DNA from: Bacillota bacterium
GTDB taxonomy: Bacteria; Bacillota_A; Clostridia; Lachnospirales; Lachnospiraceae
Direction of reading: 5' to 3'
NCBI GenBank assembly: GCA_023407175.1
Contig: JAEYMU010000014.1
Location: 124,001-188,000, forward strand
Length of the DNA stretch: 64,000 bases
Shown here: positions 9,078 to 18,491 of the stretch, in pieces
Layout of the letters: each line of letters begins with the position of its first letter
Numbering within the stretch: position 1 is the stretch's first letter
Made by a program: the position numbers and the translations under genes
Notes under the pieces: model-generated
Told to the model about the DNA's origin: nothing
Database searches by the model: none
The model's input: only the letters and a program-made list of their open reading frames with translations

Positions 9078-9584
9078 ATTAGCGATTTAATGATTAATGA
9101 ACAAATCAGGGATAAGGAAATACGCCTGATTGGTGAAAACGGAGAGCAGTTGGGAATTATGGCGGTTAAGGATGCAATGAAGTTGGCCAAGGAAGCAAAT
9201 TTGGACCTGGTTAAAATTGCTCCAACAGCAAAACCACCGGTTTGTAAGATTATTGACTATGGAAAGTACAAATACGAACTGGCAAGAAAAGAAAAGGAAG
9301 CAAAGAAAAAGCAAAAAGTAACCGATGTTAAGGAAATTCGTTTATCACCGAATATCGATGATAATGATTTAAACACAAAGGCGAATCAAGCACGCAAATT
9401 TATTACTCATGGAGATAAGGTGAAAGTTGCACTGCGTTTTCGCGGCAGGGAGATGGCACATACATCTTCCTCCAAAGTAATTCTGGATACTTTCTTTTCC
9501 AAGCTTGAGGATGTGGCTATTATCGAAAAACCGGCTAAGCTCGAAGGAAGAAATATGATTATGTTCTTATCAGAGAAGCGTTAA
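9078..9584 (+). CDS. infC: Translation initiation factor IF-3
   Basis: IF-3 binds the 30S subunit, prevents premature 50S joining and checks start codon-anticodon pairing. The N-terminal domain (INEQIRDKEIRLIG, VKIAPTAKPPVCKIIDYGKYKYE) and C-terminal domain (VKEIRLSPNIDDNDL, FRGREMAH) are both present. The ATG at 9090 lies 19 bp from the GGAGGTG at 9064-9070, too far. An in-frame ATT at 9078 lies 7 bp from it and gives ISDLMINEQIR. AUU initiation is the classic self-regulating start of infC in E. coli and B. subtilis, so I place the start there. First gene of the operon with rpmI and rplT. Confidence 0.95.
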   Translation: MSDLMINEQIRDKEIRLIGENGEQLGIMAVKDAMKLAKEANLDLVKIAPTAKPPVCKIIDYGKYKYELARKEKEAKKKQKVTDVKEIRLSPNIDDNDLNTKANQARKFITHGDKVKVALRFRGREMAHTSSSKVILDTFFSKLEDVAIIEKPAKLEGRNMIMFLSEKR

Positions 9585-9660
9585 AATACTATAAATGACA
9601 GCGTTACGGGATATGGGATTTCCCCTATACGGCTGCATTAATTATTAAGGAGGAAATATC

Positions 9661-9858
9661 ATGCCAAAATTAAAAACTAGCAGAGCAGCTGCAAAGCGTT
9701 TCAAGGTTACAGGTACAGGAAAGCTTAAGAGAATGAAGGCGTACAAAAGCCATATCTTGACTAAGAAAACTACCAAGAGAAAGAGAAATCTCAGAAAAGC
9801 AGTTATGACGGATTCAACCAATATTAAGAACATGAAGAAAATCTTACCATATCTGTAA
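9661..9858 (+). CDS. rpmI: 50S ribosomal protein L35
   Basis: 65 residues, very basic, beginning [20 protein letters not shown], which is the standard bacterial L35 N-terminus. It is a component of the large ribosomal subunit. AAGGAGGAAATATC gives a strong ribosome binding site. It sits 76 bp after infC and 26 bp before rplT, the usual order of this operon. Confidence 0.97.
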   Translation: MPKLKTSRAAAKRFKVTGTGKLKRMKAYKSHILTKKTTKRKRNLRKAVMTDSTNIKNMKKILPYL

Positions 9859-9884
9859 GAGATAGGTGATCAGGAGGAAAGAAC

Positions 9885-10241
9885 ATGGCAAGAATTAAAG
9901 GCGGATTGAACGCTAAGAAAAAACATAATAGAGTTTTAAAGCTGGCTAAGGGTTACAGAGGCGCCAGATCAAAACAATATAGAGTAGCAAAGCAGTCAGT
10001 AATGAGAGCACTGACAGAATCCTTCGCAGGAAGAAAGCAGAGAAAGAGACAGTTCAGACAGTTATGGATCGCACGTATTAATGCTGCGGCAAGAATGAAC
10101 GGCTTATCCTACAGCAAGTTAATGTACGGCTTAAAGCTGGCAAATGTTGATATTAACAGAAAGATGATTTCTGAATTGGCAATCAACGATGCGCAGGGCT
10201 TTACTGCACTGGCAGAGCTTGCAAAATCCAAGCTGGCTTAG
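9885..10241 (+). CDS. rplT: 50S ribosomal protein L20
   Basis: 118 residues with the family start [26 protein letters not shown] and the globular C-terminal domain ([26 protein letters not shown]). It binds 23S rRNA early in 50S assembly and in Firmicutes also acts back on its own operon leader. CAGGAGGAAAGAAC precedes the ATG. Last gene of the operon, followed by a strong terminator. Confidence 0.97.
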   Translation: MARIKGGLNAKKKHNRVLKLAKGYRGARSKQYRVAKQSVMRALTESFAGRKQRKRQFRQLWIARINAAARMNGLSYSKLMYGLKLANVDINRKMISELAINDAQGFTALAELAKSKLA

Positions 10242-10300
10242 GCAAATGCGAGAAAGACTCCTTAAGGGTCTTACCGAAATAATTAAATGAGAACAATTCG

Positions 10301-10360
10301 AGGCTGTCAGGCCTGATATTTTTCAACTTAAGATATCAGGTATGGCAGCCTTTTTTTCTT
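10301..10360 (+). terminator. Terminator of the infC operon
   Basis: A long hairpin: AGGCTGTCAGGCCTGATATTTTT at the left and AAGATATCAGG..TGGCAGCCT at the right, with a small internal loop. TTTTTTTCTT follows at 10351-10360. Confidence 0.85.
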
Positions 10361-10419
10361 GCATTAAAATCGAATTTCTAAGAACTTACACAGCCAGTTC
10401 AAACAGGATTAAGCCGGAG

Positions 10420-11178
10420 CTATATACCGGCGCCCTCAAGGAACTGATGAATTTTTTTTTCGCTTAATATTTCATTTGTAACAAACTTCCCTTGATAGAA
10501 GAAGCTGTAGGTTGTGAAGGGTGAGGGAGCGTTTTGTGCCTGTTCGGCAGTTTCCAGCTTGATTAATTTAACCGTACTTCCTCTTTGACGGGCAAGCTGA
10601 TCAAGCATTGGAGCATATTTGTCCGTATGGGGACATTGGTTTGAATAATATAGTACCATTCCGGTATCATCAGTAACGCCCTCCTTTGCACAGCTTTTAA
10701 ACTTCGGAAGGGAGGTGTCTGCAAAAAAGGGTAGATAAAGGAGCTCAAAGTGAGGCTTTGCCGTATCAGCTACCCGAAAGCCCTTGTATTTTAAGTATCT
10801 GGGGTCGGAAAGAAAGGGCATTTTCTTTGGGGAAGATAATATGGTCAGACCCGACATACCTTTTTTCTTTGCGTCAGCGATACATGCCTCAAGCAATTGA
10901 TTTGCGTAGCCCTTTCCCTTATACTGGCCGGATACCCAAAAACAGTTTATATGCATGAAATTGTCGGCCTCGATTGGAAGCCGGGCGTTTCTGGCGGGAA
11001 TATACTCGATCAGTACCTTGGCCCGTTCATCAAGTCTTAGGAAAACAAGACCATCAGCAAAGCAATTCTTCATCCAGGCTTTTTTGGATGCGACGCAGTT
11101 TTCTCCCTTCTTGTCAGATATGGCGCAACAGATGTGTTCCCTGTCAATATTGTCGTTATGAATAGCAATCAGCGGCAT
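10420..11178 (-). CDS. GNAT acetyltransferase with C-terminal YoaP-like domain
   Basis: The N-terminal ~150 residues form a GNAT fold with the acetyl-CoA loop in VSGQYKGKGYANQLLEAC. The C-terminal ~95 residues (VLYYSNQCPHTDKYAPML onward) match the YoaP-like domain, which resembles a thioredoxin-type fold with CPHTDKY in place of a CxxC. This two-domain arrangement is known in Firmicutes as a GNAT/YoaP protein; its acyl acceptor is not established. It is a single gene, convergent with the infC operon. The rightward subtilase genes are divergent from it. Confidence 0.8.
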   Translation of the reverse strand: MPLIAIHNDNIDREHICCAISDKKGENCVASKKAWMKNCFADGLVFLRLDERAKVLIEYIPARNARLPIEADNFMHINCFWVSGQYKGKGYANQLLEACIADAKKKGMSGLTILSSPKKMPFLSDPRYLKYKGFRVADTAKPHFELLYLPFFADTSLPKFKSCAKEGVTDDTGMVLYYSNQCPHTDKYAPMLDQLARQRGSTVKLIKLETAEQAQNAPSPFTTYSFFYQGKFVTNEILSEKKIHQFLEGAGI

Positions 11179-11416
11179 GGATACTCCTCCTTTTAATCAG
11201 CACATCTGAAAGATACGCTTGTATTTAGCTATATGATAACACATAGAATATGACAGCACTATGTCAAATTATATCCCGATGCTTTTTATCTATAGTAAGA
11301 TTATATCTTGGCGTTGATGCAAATATAATATTGTAAAAGAGGAGCTTTTGTAAAGCAGCTTTCTCAAATTTGCGGATTGAATTTCTGCCCGGCGAATGGC
11401 AGAAGGGGAGGTTACC

Positions 11417-13123
11417 ATGACGGAGGAGGAACGCAGAAGGATAACCAGTGAGGATTATGCGGATTTAATTATCACTTATAACGGTGATATGAGAGTTCTT
11501 GAACAATACAGCGATGATACGGTTAATATTATCAATTTTTTTAATGCAGTCGTGCATGTTCCGGTAAGTGAGATCACAGATAATATTATAGTAGAGAGAG
11601 GTTATTCTGTGATGCCGCTGCTTATGGGGCTGATCAGCCAGGCTAGTGAGGAGGCTTCAGGAATAACACGTCTTAGGAGCATGCCGAATTTCAATCTGCG
11701 CGGGCAGGGTGTGCTGATCGGCATCCTGGATACCGGAATCCAATATACAAATCCGATTTTTAAATATGCGGATAATACAACACGAATTGTCTCTATCTGG
11801 GATCAGACCATCTTCAGCGAGAATTATCCTCCAAGGTATAATTATGGAACCGAGTATTCCAGAGAGCAGATTAATCAGGCGCTCCAAAGTGACAATCCCT
11901 TAAGTATTGTACCATCCACGGATGAAATCGGGCATGGCACGATGCTGGCGGGAATTGCCGCCGGCAATGAGGTGCCGGAGAGTGGATTTTTTGGAGTGGT
12001 TCCGGATGCGGAACTGGTAATTGTAAAGCTAAAGCAAGCCAAGAATTATCTTAGGCAGTTTTTTATTATTCCAGAAAATATACCCTGCTATCAATCGAAT
12101 GATATCATGTTTGCCTTCGACTATCTTACTTCAGTAGCTAACCAGCTGAACCGGCCGATGGCGATTTGCTTTGCGGTGGGAACCTCACAGTACGCCCATG
12201 ACGGAAGGGGAACCCTTAGCAGCTATATTTCCTTAAGAGCCGGCGGCACCGGATTTGGATTAATTGTAGCCGCCGGCAATGAGGGCAGTGCCAGAAGGCA
12301 CTATTTTGGAAGAGTAGACCCGGATATCGGCTTTAATGAAGTTGAACTGTCCGTTGGAGAGAATGAACCGGGCTTCTCCATGGAATTATGGGGGACGGCC
12401 ACCAACCTGTTCTCCATTGATATTCAGACACCAAGCGGGGAATATGTACCGCGGATTATTCCAACACTGGATGAAGCCCGGCTTCTCACTTTCATCTTTG
12501 AACCCACTACGATAAATATAGATTATCAGCTGATTGAATCGGAAAGTGGGGACCAGCTGATCCTAATGCGCTTTCGCAATCCTTCCCAGGGGATTTGGCG
12601 ATTTAAGGTGTACGTCAGCGGAGACCTGCCAGCTGACTTTAATATCTGGCTGCCAATGGAGGGCTTTATATCGAACAATACCTTTTTTGTCCGCTCCGAC
12701 CCATATACCACGATTTTAGCCCTTGGCAATGCACGGGACCCAATTACGGTGACTGCGTATAATACCGCCGATGACAGCCTGTATATTAATGCCAGCAGAG
12801 GGTATACGAGAGTAGGCGTCATAAAACCGGAGATTGCTGCCCCCGGGGTAAATATATTAAGTCCGGGACTCCAGAATAATTTTGTTGAGGTAACAGGTAC
12901 CAGTCCGGCTTCCGCACATACCACCGGAGTCGCGGCAATGCTTCTGGAATGGGCAATCGTGAGAGGAAACCAAACGACCATGAATACACTGGACATGAAA
13001 ATATTTATGATCCGGGGCGCCAGAAGGAATGTTGATATCAGGTATCCGAACCGTGACTGGGGCTATGGGATATTGGATGTATTTAATATTTTTGATATTT
13101 TGAGATTGGAAGAAAGCAACTGA
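11417..13123 (+). CDS. Csp-like subtilisin family (S8) protease, copy 1
   Basis: A serine protease of 568 residues with triad Asp105 (ILDTGIQ), His173 (GHGTMLAG) and Ser496 (GTSPASAH). No signal peptide is seen. The first ~90 residues resemble the short prodomain of clostridial Csp proteases. An inserted beta-rich region (about 300-440, with ENEPGFSMELWG and FNIWLP) fits the Csp jelly-roll insert. In Clostridium these proteins process the cortex-lytic enzyme during spore germination; the role here is inferred from fold. Start at 11417 is chosen because GGGGAGG lies 5 bp upstream and the next gene begins with the same pattern at the same distance from all three catalytic residues. Confidence 0.85.
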   Translation: MTEEERRRITSEDYADLIITYNGDMRVLEQYSDDTVNIINFFNAVVHVPVSEITDNIIVERGYSVMPLLMGLISQASEEASGITRLRSMPNFNLRGQGVLIGILDTGIQYTNPIFKYADNTTRIVSIWDQTIFSENYPPRYNYGTEYSREQINQALQSDNPLSIVPSTDEIGHGTMLAGIAAGNEVPESGFFGVVPDAELVIVKLKQAKNYLRQFFIIPENIPCYQSNDIMFAFDYLTSVANQLNRPMAICFAVGTSQYAHDGRGTLSSYISLRAGGTGFGLIVAAGNEGSARRHYFGRVDPDIGFNEVELSVGENEPGFSMELWGTATNLFSIDIQTPSGEYVPRIIPTLDEARLLTFIFEPTTINIDYQLIESESGDQLILMRFRNPSQGIWRFKVYVSGDLPADFNIWLPMEGFISNNTFFVRSDPYTTILALGNARDPITVTAYNTADDSLYINASRGYTRVGVIKPEIAAPGVNILSPGLQNNFVEVTGTSPASAHTTGVAAMLLEWAIVRGNQTTMNTLDMKIFMIRGARRNVDIRYPNRDWGYGILDVFNIFDILRLEESN

Positions 13124-13152
13124 TCGCAGGAGCGGGAAGGATAGGAACGGCC

Positions 13153-14862
13153 ATGACAGCAGAAGAGAGATATCAAATATTGAGTAACGATTATTTCGAT
13201 ATAATTGTTGAATACAATCAGAATTTGGCGGCCTTCAATCGTTTTCCGAATGCAACCTATCATATTATGAATGAAGAATATGCTGTTGTATATATTCCCA
13301 GGAGTCAATTAACGGAAAATCTTATTCGTCAAATCGGCTATACACCAATACCCTCCCTGTACGGGCTGACAGTACAGAATAGCTTCGAGGCTTCGGGAAT
13401 CCAAAGGCTTCGCAGACTGCCCAATTTTGATTTAAGAGGACAGGGGGTTATAGTCGGAATTATCGATACGGGTGTCGACTATGTAAATCCGGTCTTTCGT
13501 AATCAGGACGGTACCACAAAAATTGCAGCAATTTGGGATCAGACGATTGAAAGTGAGAACTACCCTTTGCCTTTTTTTTATGGAACCCAGTATCTAAGGG
13601 AGGATATCAACCGGGCCTTAAGCAGCGAAAATCCTCTTGAGGTGGTCCCAAGCACCGATACCAACGGTCACGGTACCATGCTGGCCGGTATTACGGCCGG
13701 CTCGGATTTACCGGAGCAGGATTTCAGCGGTGTTGTACCCGAATCGGAGCTTATTGTAGTAAAGCTTAAGCAGGCAAAGCAAATCATAAGGGATTATTTT
13801 ATTGTGCCGTCTGATGTGGATTGCTATCAGGAAAATGACATCATGTGGGGGGTACAGTATGTGGTGGATATGGCAAGGAGCCTGCAGCGCCCGGTTGCAA
13901 TCTGCATCGGCCTGGGAAGCTCCCAGGGCTCTCATGATGGCAGGGGGGCCTTAAGTAACATTCTGTCCATTGCTGCGGATTTTCCGGGGATTGCAGTCAG
14001 CATATCGGCAGGCAACGAGGGGAATGCTGCCAGGCATTTTTACAGTGAAATCAATCAAAGCCTCGGATACAGAGTGGTGGAGCTGAACATCGGCGAGAAT
14101 GAGCCGGGCTTTGCCATGGAGCTGTGGGGAGCAGCGCCGAATACCTACTCCATCGATATACTTTCACCGACGGGAGAATATATTCCCCGTATTACGGAAA
14201 GCCTGCGGGTCAATCGTGATATTTCCTTTGTATTTGAAAGAACTACGATTACAGTGGAATATTATATGGTGGAATCCTCCACAGGGGATCAGTTGATATT
14301 CCTGCGCTTTCGCAACCCAACGGAAGGAATATGGACCTTTCGGGTATATACCAGAGGGGACCTGACAGGTTCCTTCAATATCTGGCTGCCTATGAATGGA
14401 TTTATGTCCAACAATACCTATTTTGTGCAGCCGGACCCCTATACGACCATCACCTCACCCGGTAATTCACCTGTTCCGATTACGGTAACAGCATATAATA
14501 CAGATAACAATACCCTGTACCGGCGTGCAAGCAAGGGCTATTCCAGAATCAATACCATAAAGCCGGAAATTGCCGCTCCCGGTGTGAATATAAAGGCTCC
14601 GGCCCTTAATCAGACCTATACTTCAATGACCGGTACCAGTGCCGCGGCAGCTCATACTGCAGGTATTACGGCAATGATTTTGGAGTGGGCAATTGTGAGG
14701 GGCAATTATCCGGGGGTGGATACGGTGGAAATCAAGAAATTCATTATCCGGGGAGCAATCAGAAATCCGAATATTGTGTATCCGAATCGGGATTGGGGGT
14801 ACGGGATTTTGGATATCTATAATGTGTTTGATACCTTGCGGGCCAGCGTTTACAGCCAATAG
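13153..14862 (+). CDS. Csp-like subtilisin family (S8) protease, copy 2
   Basis: 569 residues, a clear paralogue of the gene 29 bp upstream. The triad falls at identical positions: Asp105 (IIDTGVDY), His173 (NGHGTMLAG) and Ser496 (GTSAAAAH). It has the same prodomain-like N-terminus and the same inserted jelly-roll-like region. Both copies keep all catalytic residues, unlike the CspA/CspC pseudoproteases of C. difficile. The two are almost certainly one transcript. The product is expected to stay in the cell or spore, since no export signal is visible. Substrate and timing of expression are unknown. Confidence 0.85.
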   Translation: MTAEERYQILSNDYFDIIVEYNQNLAAFNRFPNATYHIMNEEYAVVYIPRSQLTENLIRQIGYTPIPSLYGLTVQNSFEASGIQRLRRLPNFDLRGQGVIVGIIDTGVDYVNPVFRNQDGTTKIAAIWDQTIESENYPLPFFYGTQYLREDINRALSSENPLEVVPSTDTNGHGTMLAGITAGSDLPEQDFSGVVPESELIVVKLKQAKQIIRDYFIVPSDVDCYQENDIMWGVQYVVDMARSLQRPVAICIGLGSSQGSHDGRGALSNILSIAADFPGIAVSISAGNEGNAARHFYSEINQSLGYRVVELNIGENEPGFAMELWGAAPNTYSIDILSPTGEYIPRITESLRVNRDISFVFERTTITVEYYMVESSTGDQLIFLRFRNPTEGIWTFRVYTRGDLTGSFNIWLPMNGFMSNNTYFVQPDPYTTITSPGNSPVPITVTAYNTDNNTLYRRASKGYSRINTIKPEIAAPGVNIKAPALNQTYTSMTGTSAAAAHTAGITAMILEWAIVRGNYPGVDTVEIKKFIIRGAIRNPNIVYPNRDWGYGILDIYNVFDTLRASVYSQ

Positions 14863-14956
14863 CATAAGGGGAATTTTATGTTAAAATCAGATTAGAGATA
14901 ACAGATATATATTGCGTAAATGCAGCTCATGAAGTATGATAAAAATTGTAAGAGAA

Positions 14957-15023
14957 AGAAGTTTGAAAGTAAAGGACACTTTCAAACTTCTTATCGAAGC
15001 AGTATCACAAGCAAGCTTGTGAT
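14957..15023. repeat. Two adjacent perfect palindromes after the subtilase pair
   Basis: The first is GAAGTTTGAAAGT, loop AAAGGAC, ACTTTCAAACTTC (14958-14990). The second is ATCACAAGC, AA, GCTTGTGAT (15004-15023). The first may terminate the subtilase transcript, though the T-run is poor (TTCTTATC). A little downstream, three related 16-20 bp units begin near 15069, 15089 and 15114 (CTTGTTTACAGGACAATAG-like). Confidence 0.5.
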
Positions 15024-15151
15024 ATGCACGGGTATAACAATGAAAATAGCGTATGGGATGTTCTTTGCCTTGTTTACAGGACAATAGCCTTATTTACAAG
15101 GATAATTGTTTTGCTTGCAGGACAATAAGCAGCGCAGAAATGTGAGGGAAT

Positions 15152-15880
15152 ATGAGAAACAGATTATCAAATGTACTATGGGGGTTATTCTTTATCTTAA
15201 TTGGTATCGGCTTTGCCGGAAATGTGTTTTTTGGCTGGAATTTTCATTTGCTTTTTGATGGCTATTGGACCCTGATTATTATCATACCCTGCTTTATCAG
15301 CATGGTTCAGAATGGCTTTAAGGCGGGCTCAACCATTGGATTTATTATCGGAGTGCTTTTACTTGCCAATTATTATGTGGACTTTAGCTTTAACCTGTGG
15401 CATCTTATTGTACCTGCAATTTTGATTTATATTGGTATCCGAATTATGTTTCGCGGTTCCTTTTATTCCAGACCGCATACAAGCAGTCAGAATGCAGGCG
15501 GGGAAAGAAACAGCTCTCAGGATACAACCTATACTCAGGGCCCGGCTTATTCCAAGGGTGCAAAGCAGGATTACAGTGCAATATTTAGCAGCAACCGGAT
15601 CAATATTACGGATACCTTTGTTGGAGCAAGCTTAAACGCAGTGTTTGGCGGTCTTGTGCTGGATCTGCGGCAGGCCAGGATAACGGGTGATGTTGATATC
15701 AGCGCCCAGGCAATCTTTGGCGGTATTGACATCTTTGTACCTGCCGGTGTCAGAGTAAAAATTAACAATGTTCCGATTTTTGGCGGAGTGAGCAATAAAA
15801 CCGGCAACTATGGTGATCCCGCTTCTCCCGTTATCTATCTGAACTCCACCTGTATGTTTGGAGGTATTGATATCAAATGA
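15152..15880 (+). CDS. LiaF-like membrane protein
   Basis: 242 residues. The N-terminal ~105 residues hold about four transmembrane segments. A soluble C-terminal domain follows (about 150-242) with repeating FGG units: VFGGLVLDL, IFGGIDIF, IFGGVSN and MFGGIDIK. That pattern is typical of the LiaF/DUF2154 domain. LiaF proteins repress envelope-stress two-component systems in B. subtilis and relatives; no LiaRS pair is adjacent here. The stop overlaps the next start by four bases (ATGA), so the two are translationally coupled. Confidence 0.8.
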   Translation: MRNRLSNVLWGLFFILIGIGFAGNVFFGWNFHLLFDGYWTLIIIIPCFISMVQNGFKAGSTIGFIIGVLLLANYYVDFSFNLWHLIVPAILIYIGIRIMFRGSFYSRPHTSSQNAGGERNSSQDTTYTQGPAYSKGAKQDYSAIFSSNRINITDTFVGASLNAVFGGLVLDLRQARITGDVDISAQAIFGGIDIFVPAGVRVKINNVPIFGGVSNKTGNYGDPASPVIYLNSTCMFGGIDIK

Positions 15881-16725
15881 ACAGCGGACAAAGATTGATA
15901 AAATATATTGCGATAGCATTTGCAGTCTGCCTGGCAGTTTTTATTATATCCGTTATGGTAAGTGTGGTTTCCCTGATTCTTAATATTATACCCGGGAATT
16001 CTCTAACAACAGACGGTGTCAGTAAGGAGAGGACGGATTATACCAGAGCCTTTGAAAATGTCACGAGCCTTGATATTGATAATTCAATCGGTGAGTTTAA
16101 GATAATGACAGGAGAGGGCTTTCTGGTGGAAGCAGAGAATGTGACCGGAGATTTTAAAGCAGAGGTTGATTCAGACGGTACCCTGGAGATATCGGACTAT
16201 GGAGACGGCTTCCATATACCGTTTTTGAATTTCAGAAGCTATAAAGCGAAGGTTATTCTGTATTTACCGGAGGGATTTGTTGCAGAGAAAGCGGACATTG
16301 AAGCAGGCGCAGGTAATCTGACAATCGAGGGTCTGCAGGCGGATCAGCTTCAGATTTCGGCAGGCATCGGCAACCTAAACGGCCGTGATATAACCGCACA
16401 GAGTGTTGACATTGACGGCGGAGTAGGGAATGTCAATCTGGAGGATGTATATTTTACAGATGCGGTATTGGAATGTGGGATGGGAAATCTGGAGGTTAAC
16501 GGGACTCTTCTTGGCAAAACAGATATAGACTGCGGAGTGGGAGGGGTAAATCTTAATCTTAACGGGAGTCCCTCAGAATACGGCTTTGTCATTGATTCCG
16601 GAATCGGAGGCATTCATCTGAATGGAGAGAAGATATCCGGGGAATACAGACATAATACACAGGCTCCCAATGTGATTGAAGTGGATGGCGGAATCGGCAG
16701 TGTGAATATCAATATCGCTGAGTGA
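15877..16725 (+). CDS. Membrane-anchored DUF4097 beta-strand repeat protein
   Basis: 282 residues: one N-terminal transmembrane helix (about 10-38), then a domain made of repeated short strands with GIGNL/GVGNV/GMGNL/GIGGI turns, as in DUF4097 (a beta-helix-like adhesin fold). It should face outside. Coupled to the LiaF-like gene by a 4-bp overlap. LiaF-like and DUF4097 proteins are often neighbours in Firmicutes envelope-stress loci, which supports a shared role, but no ligand is known. Confidence 0.8.
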   Translation: MNSGQRLIKYIAIAFAVCLAVFIISVMVSVVSLILNIIPGNSLTTDGVSKERTDYTRAFENVTSLDIDNSIGEFKIMTGEGFLVEAENVTGDFKAEVDSDGTLEISDYGDGFHIPFLNFRSYKAKVILYLPEGFVAEKADIEAGAGNLTIEGLQADQLQISAGIGNLNGRDITAQSVDIDGGVGNVNLEDVYFTDAVLECGMGNLEVNGTLLGKTDIDCGVGGVNLNLNGSPSEYGFVIDSGIGGIHLNGEKISGEYRHNTQAPNVIEVDGGIGSVNINIAE

Positions 16726-16826
16726 CAAATAACAGTTAAACCAGAAGGATAAATTTCCAGTAATGATATCGCTGATATCACAATAGGATATGAATACGAA
16801 TAAGAAAATAAGGCAGAATATGAATG

Positions 16827-16852
16827 GGGACGTTAAGCGTTATAAACGTCCC
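16827..16852 (+). promoter_or_regulatory. Hairpin in the leader of the carboxypeptidase gene
   Basis: GGGACGTT, 10-base loop, AACGTCCC, with no T-run after it. It lies inside the longer open frame that starts at 16790. If the preferred start at 16913 is right, it is in the untranslated leader. Confidence 0.4.
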
Positions 16853-16912
16853 TGTATTAGTGTGAAAATAAGGAGCGATTCCGGAAGAATTTTTGGAGTA
16901 TGGGGTATTGGT

Positions 16913-18145
16913 ATGGACAAAAGGAGATTGCTGGTATTAATTCTGTTTGTAAATATTATTTTAGCGGGGACCTTCCTGACCACGGAGCTTTTAATCAGGC
17001 AAGACAGTAAGGCTTATACAGGCCAGGAACAATTACAGGCTAAACAGGAGAATACAACAAAGGATATCACACCGGCGAAAGAAAAGCAGACGCAGGATAT
17101 TGCCGTGAATGATAGGGCAATTCCAACCGGGACCAGTGAAGCAGAGGCATCAGGCCCTATTACTATCGAGGAAGCAACGGCAGGCTTTGCCTTTGATACA
17201 ACCGCAGATACATCCCTTGCTGATTCCTGGATAATCTCGGATATGCCGGAGCTTATCTATGACAGCTCCGAGGTGGATTATCTGTCATATATTCCTGAAA
17301 TTCAAAGTGACAGTGAATTGGAGGCAGCTCTTGGCATTCAAAATCCCGATATCAGTATCGACGCAAAGGCAGCTATTTTATTCGATGTGAATACAAAGCA
17401 GGTATTATATTATAAAAATCCGCTACAGGTAGCATTTCCTGCAAGCACGATCAAGCTTTTGACTTCTATTGTAGCATTGAACTGGTGTACTGAGGATGAA
17501 GAGGTTACAATCGGGGATGAAACAGAATTAATTGCACCGGATGCAACGCAGGCATATATTCATTCGGGGGAGATCATGACAATCAGAAGTCTTCTGGAGG
17601 CGATGCTGTTGCCCTCCGGTAATGATGCGGCATATGCGGTTGCCGCATATGTCGGTAGGAAGTCCCTAAACAATCCGCGGGCCACCAGGGAGGAAGCGAT
17701 AACAGAATTTATACGGCTCATGAACCAGCAGGCGAAGAAGCTTGGCGTAAAGAATTCCTGCTTTAAGACTCCGGATGGCTATGATGCCATAGGGCAGTAT
17801 ACTACGGCCTATGATATGGGATTAATCGGGATTGCCGCAACAGGCTATGCTGCCATAGTTGAGGTTGCAGGAGAAAGCAGAGTAAGTACTACCCTGGTCA
17901 GCGGTGAGGAAGTGACCTGGGAGAGTACCAACAAACTAATTACCCGCTACAGTGGAGAATATTATTCAAAGGCAATCGGTCTTAAAACCGGAACCAGTAC
18001 GATGGCCGGCCGGTGCCTTGTGGCCGCTGCAAAGTCGGATTCAAGGGAAGTAGTTTGCGTGGTACTCAATTCCACGGTTGCAGGAAGATGGGAAGATGCC
18101 ATTAAGCTGATGAAATATGGGCTGGAAGGAAGCATTGCCGATTAA
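16913..18145 (+). CDS. D-alanyl-D-alanine carboxypeptidase (peptidase S11)
   Basis: A penicillin-binding protein that trims the terminal D-Ala of peptidoglycan stem peptides outside the membrane. With the start at 16913 ([19 protein letters not shown]) it has a single N-terminal anchor or signal, followed by a ~130-residue acidic, Thr/Ser-rich linker. Active-site motifs are STIK (178-181), SGN in [10 protein letters not shown] and KTG in [10 protein letters not shown]. The frame is open from 16790, but that ATG has no ribosome binding site and would put 41 basic residues before the membrane segment. It lacks the usual C-terminal amphipathic domain of DacA, so it belongs with DacF/YdbO-like forms. 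Confidence 0.85.
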   Translation: MDKRRLLVLILFVNIILAGTFLTTELLIRQDSKAYTGQEQLQAKQENTTKDITPAKEKQTQDIAVNDRAIPTGTSEAEASGPITIEEATAGFAFDTTADTSLADSWIISDMPELIYDSSEVDYLSYIPEIQSDSELEAALGIQNPDISIDAKAAILFDVNTKQVLYYKNPLQVAFPASTIKLLTSIVALNWCTEDEEVTIGDETELIAPDATQAYIHSGEIMTIRSLLEAMLLPSGNDAAYAVAAYVGRKSLNNPRATREEAITEFIRLMNQQAKKLGVKNSCFKTPDGYDAIGQYTTAYDMGLIGIAATGYAAIVEVAGESRVSTTLVSGEEVTWESTNKLITRYSGEYYSKAIGLKTGTSTMAGRCLVAAAKSDSREVVCVVLNSTVAGRWEDAIKLMKYGLEGSIAD

Positions 18146-18462
18146 CGGCAGCGTACGGCGGTACCGGAAGCGGTAACCATCAGCATACCATTATTGGAGC
18201 CGAGAACCTCATAATCGATATCCACGCCAACGACAGCATCAGCACCCATTTGATAGGCTCTTTGCTGCATTTCCTGCATGGCCTGCTCCCGCGCCCGGAT
18301 TAATTCATCCTCATAGGTTCCGGAGCGGCCTCCAAAGAAATTGGATAAACCTGCGGCAAAATCCTTTACAAAATCAACACCGGAGATAACTTCTCCAAAT
18401 ACAATTCCAAGATAATCAGTAATCTGCTTTCCTTCGATGGAAGGAGTGGTTGTGATAATCAT
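18142..18462 (-). CDS. YbjQ family (UPF0145) protein
   Basis: 106 residues beginning [28 protein letters not shown] and containing [13 protein letters not shown], the signature of the YbjQ/UPF0145 family. This is a small pentameric protein of unknown role sometimes called heavy-metal-binding-like. It converges on the carboxypeptidase gene with a 4-bp overlap of stop codons, so the two transcripts must overlap. It follows the DUF4097 lipoprotein gene on the same strand by 29 bp and is probably co-transcribed with it. Confidence 0.85.
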   Translation of the reverse strand: MIITTTPSIEGKQITDYLGIVFGEVISGVDFVKDFAAGLSNFFGGRSGTYEDELIRAREQAMQEMQQRAYQMGADAVVGVDIDYEVLGSNNGMLMVTASGTAVRCR

Positions 18463-18491
18463 CTGTGTTTCCTCCTAATTATTATGATATA

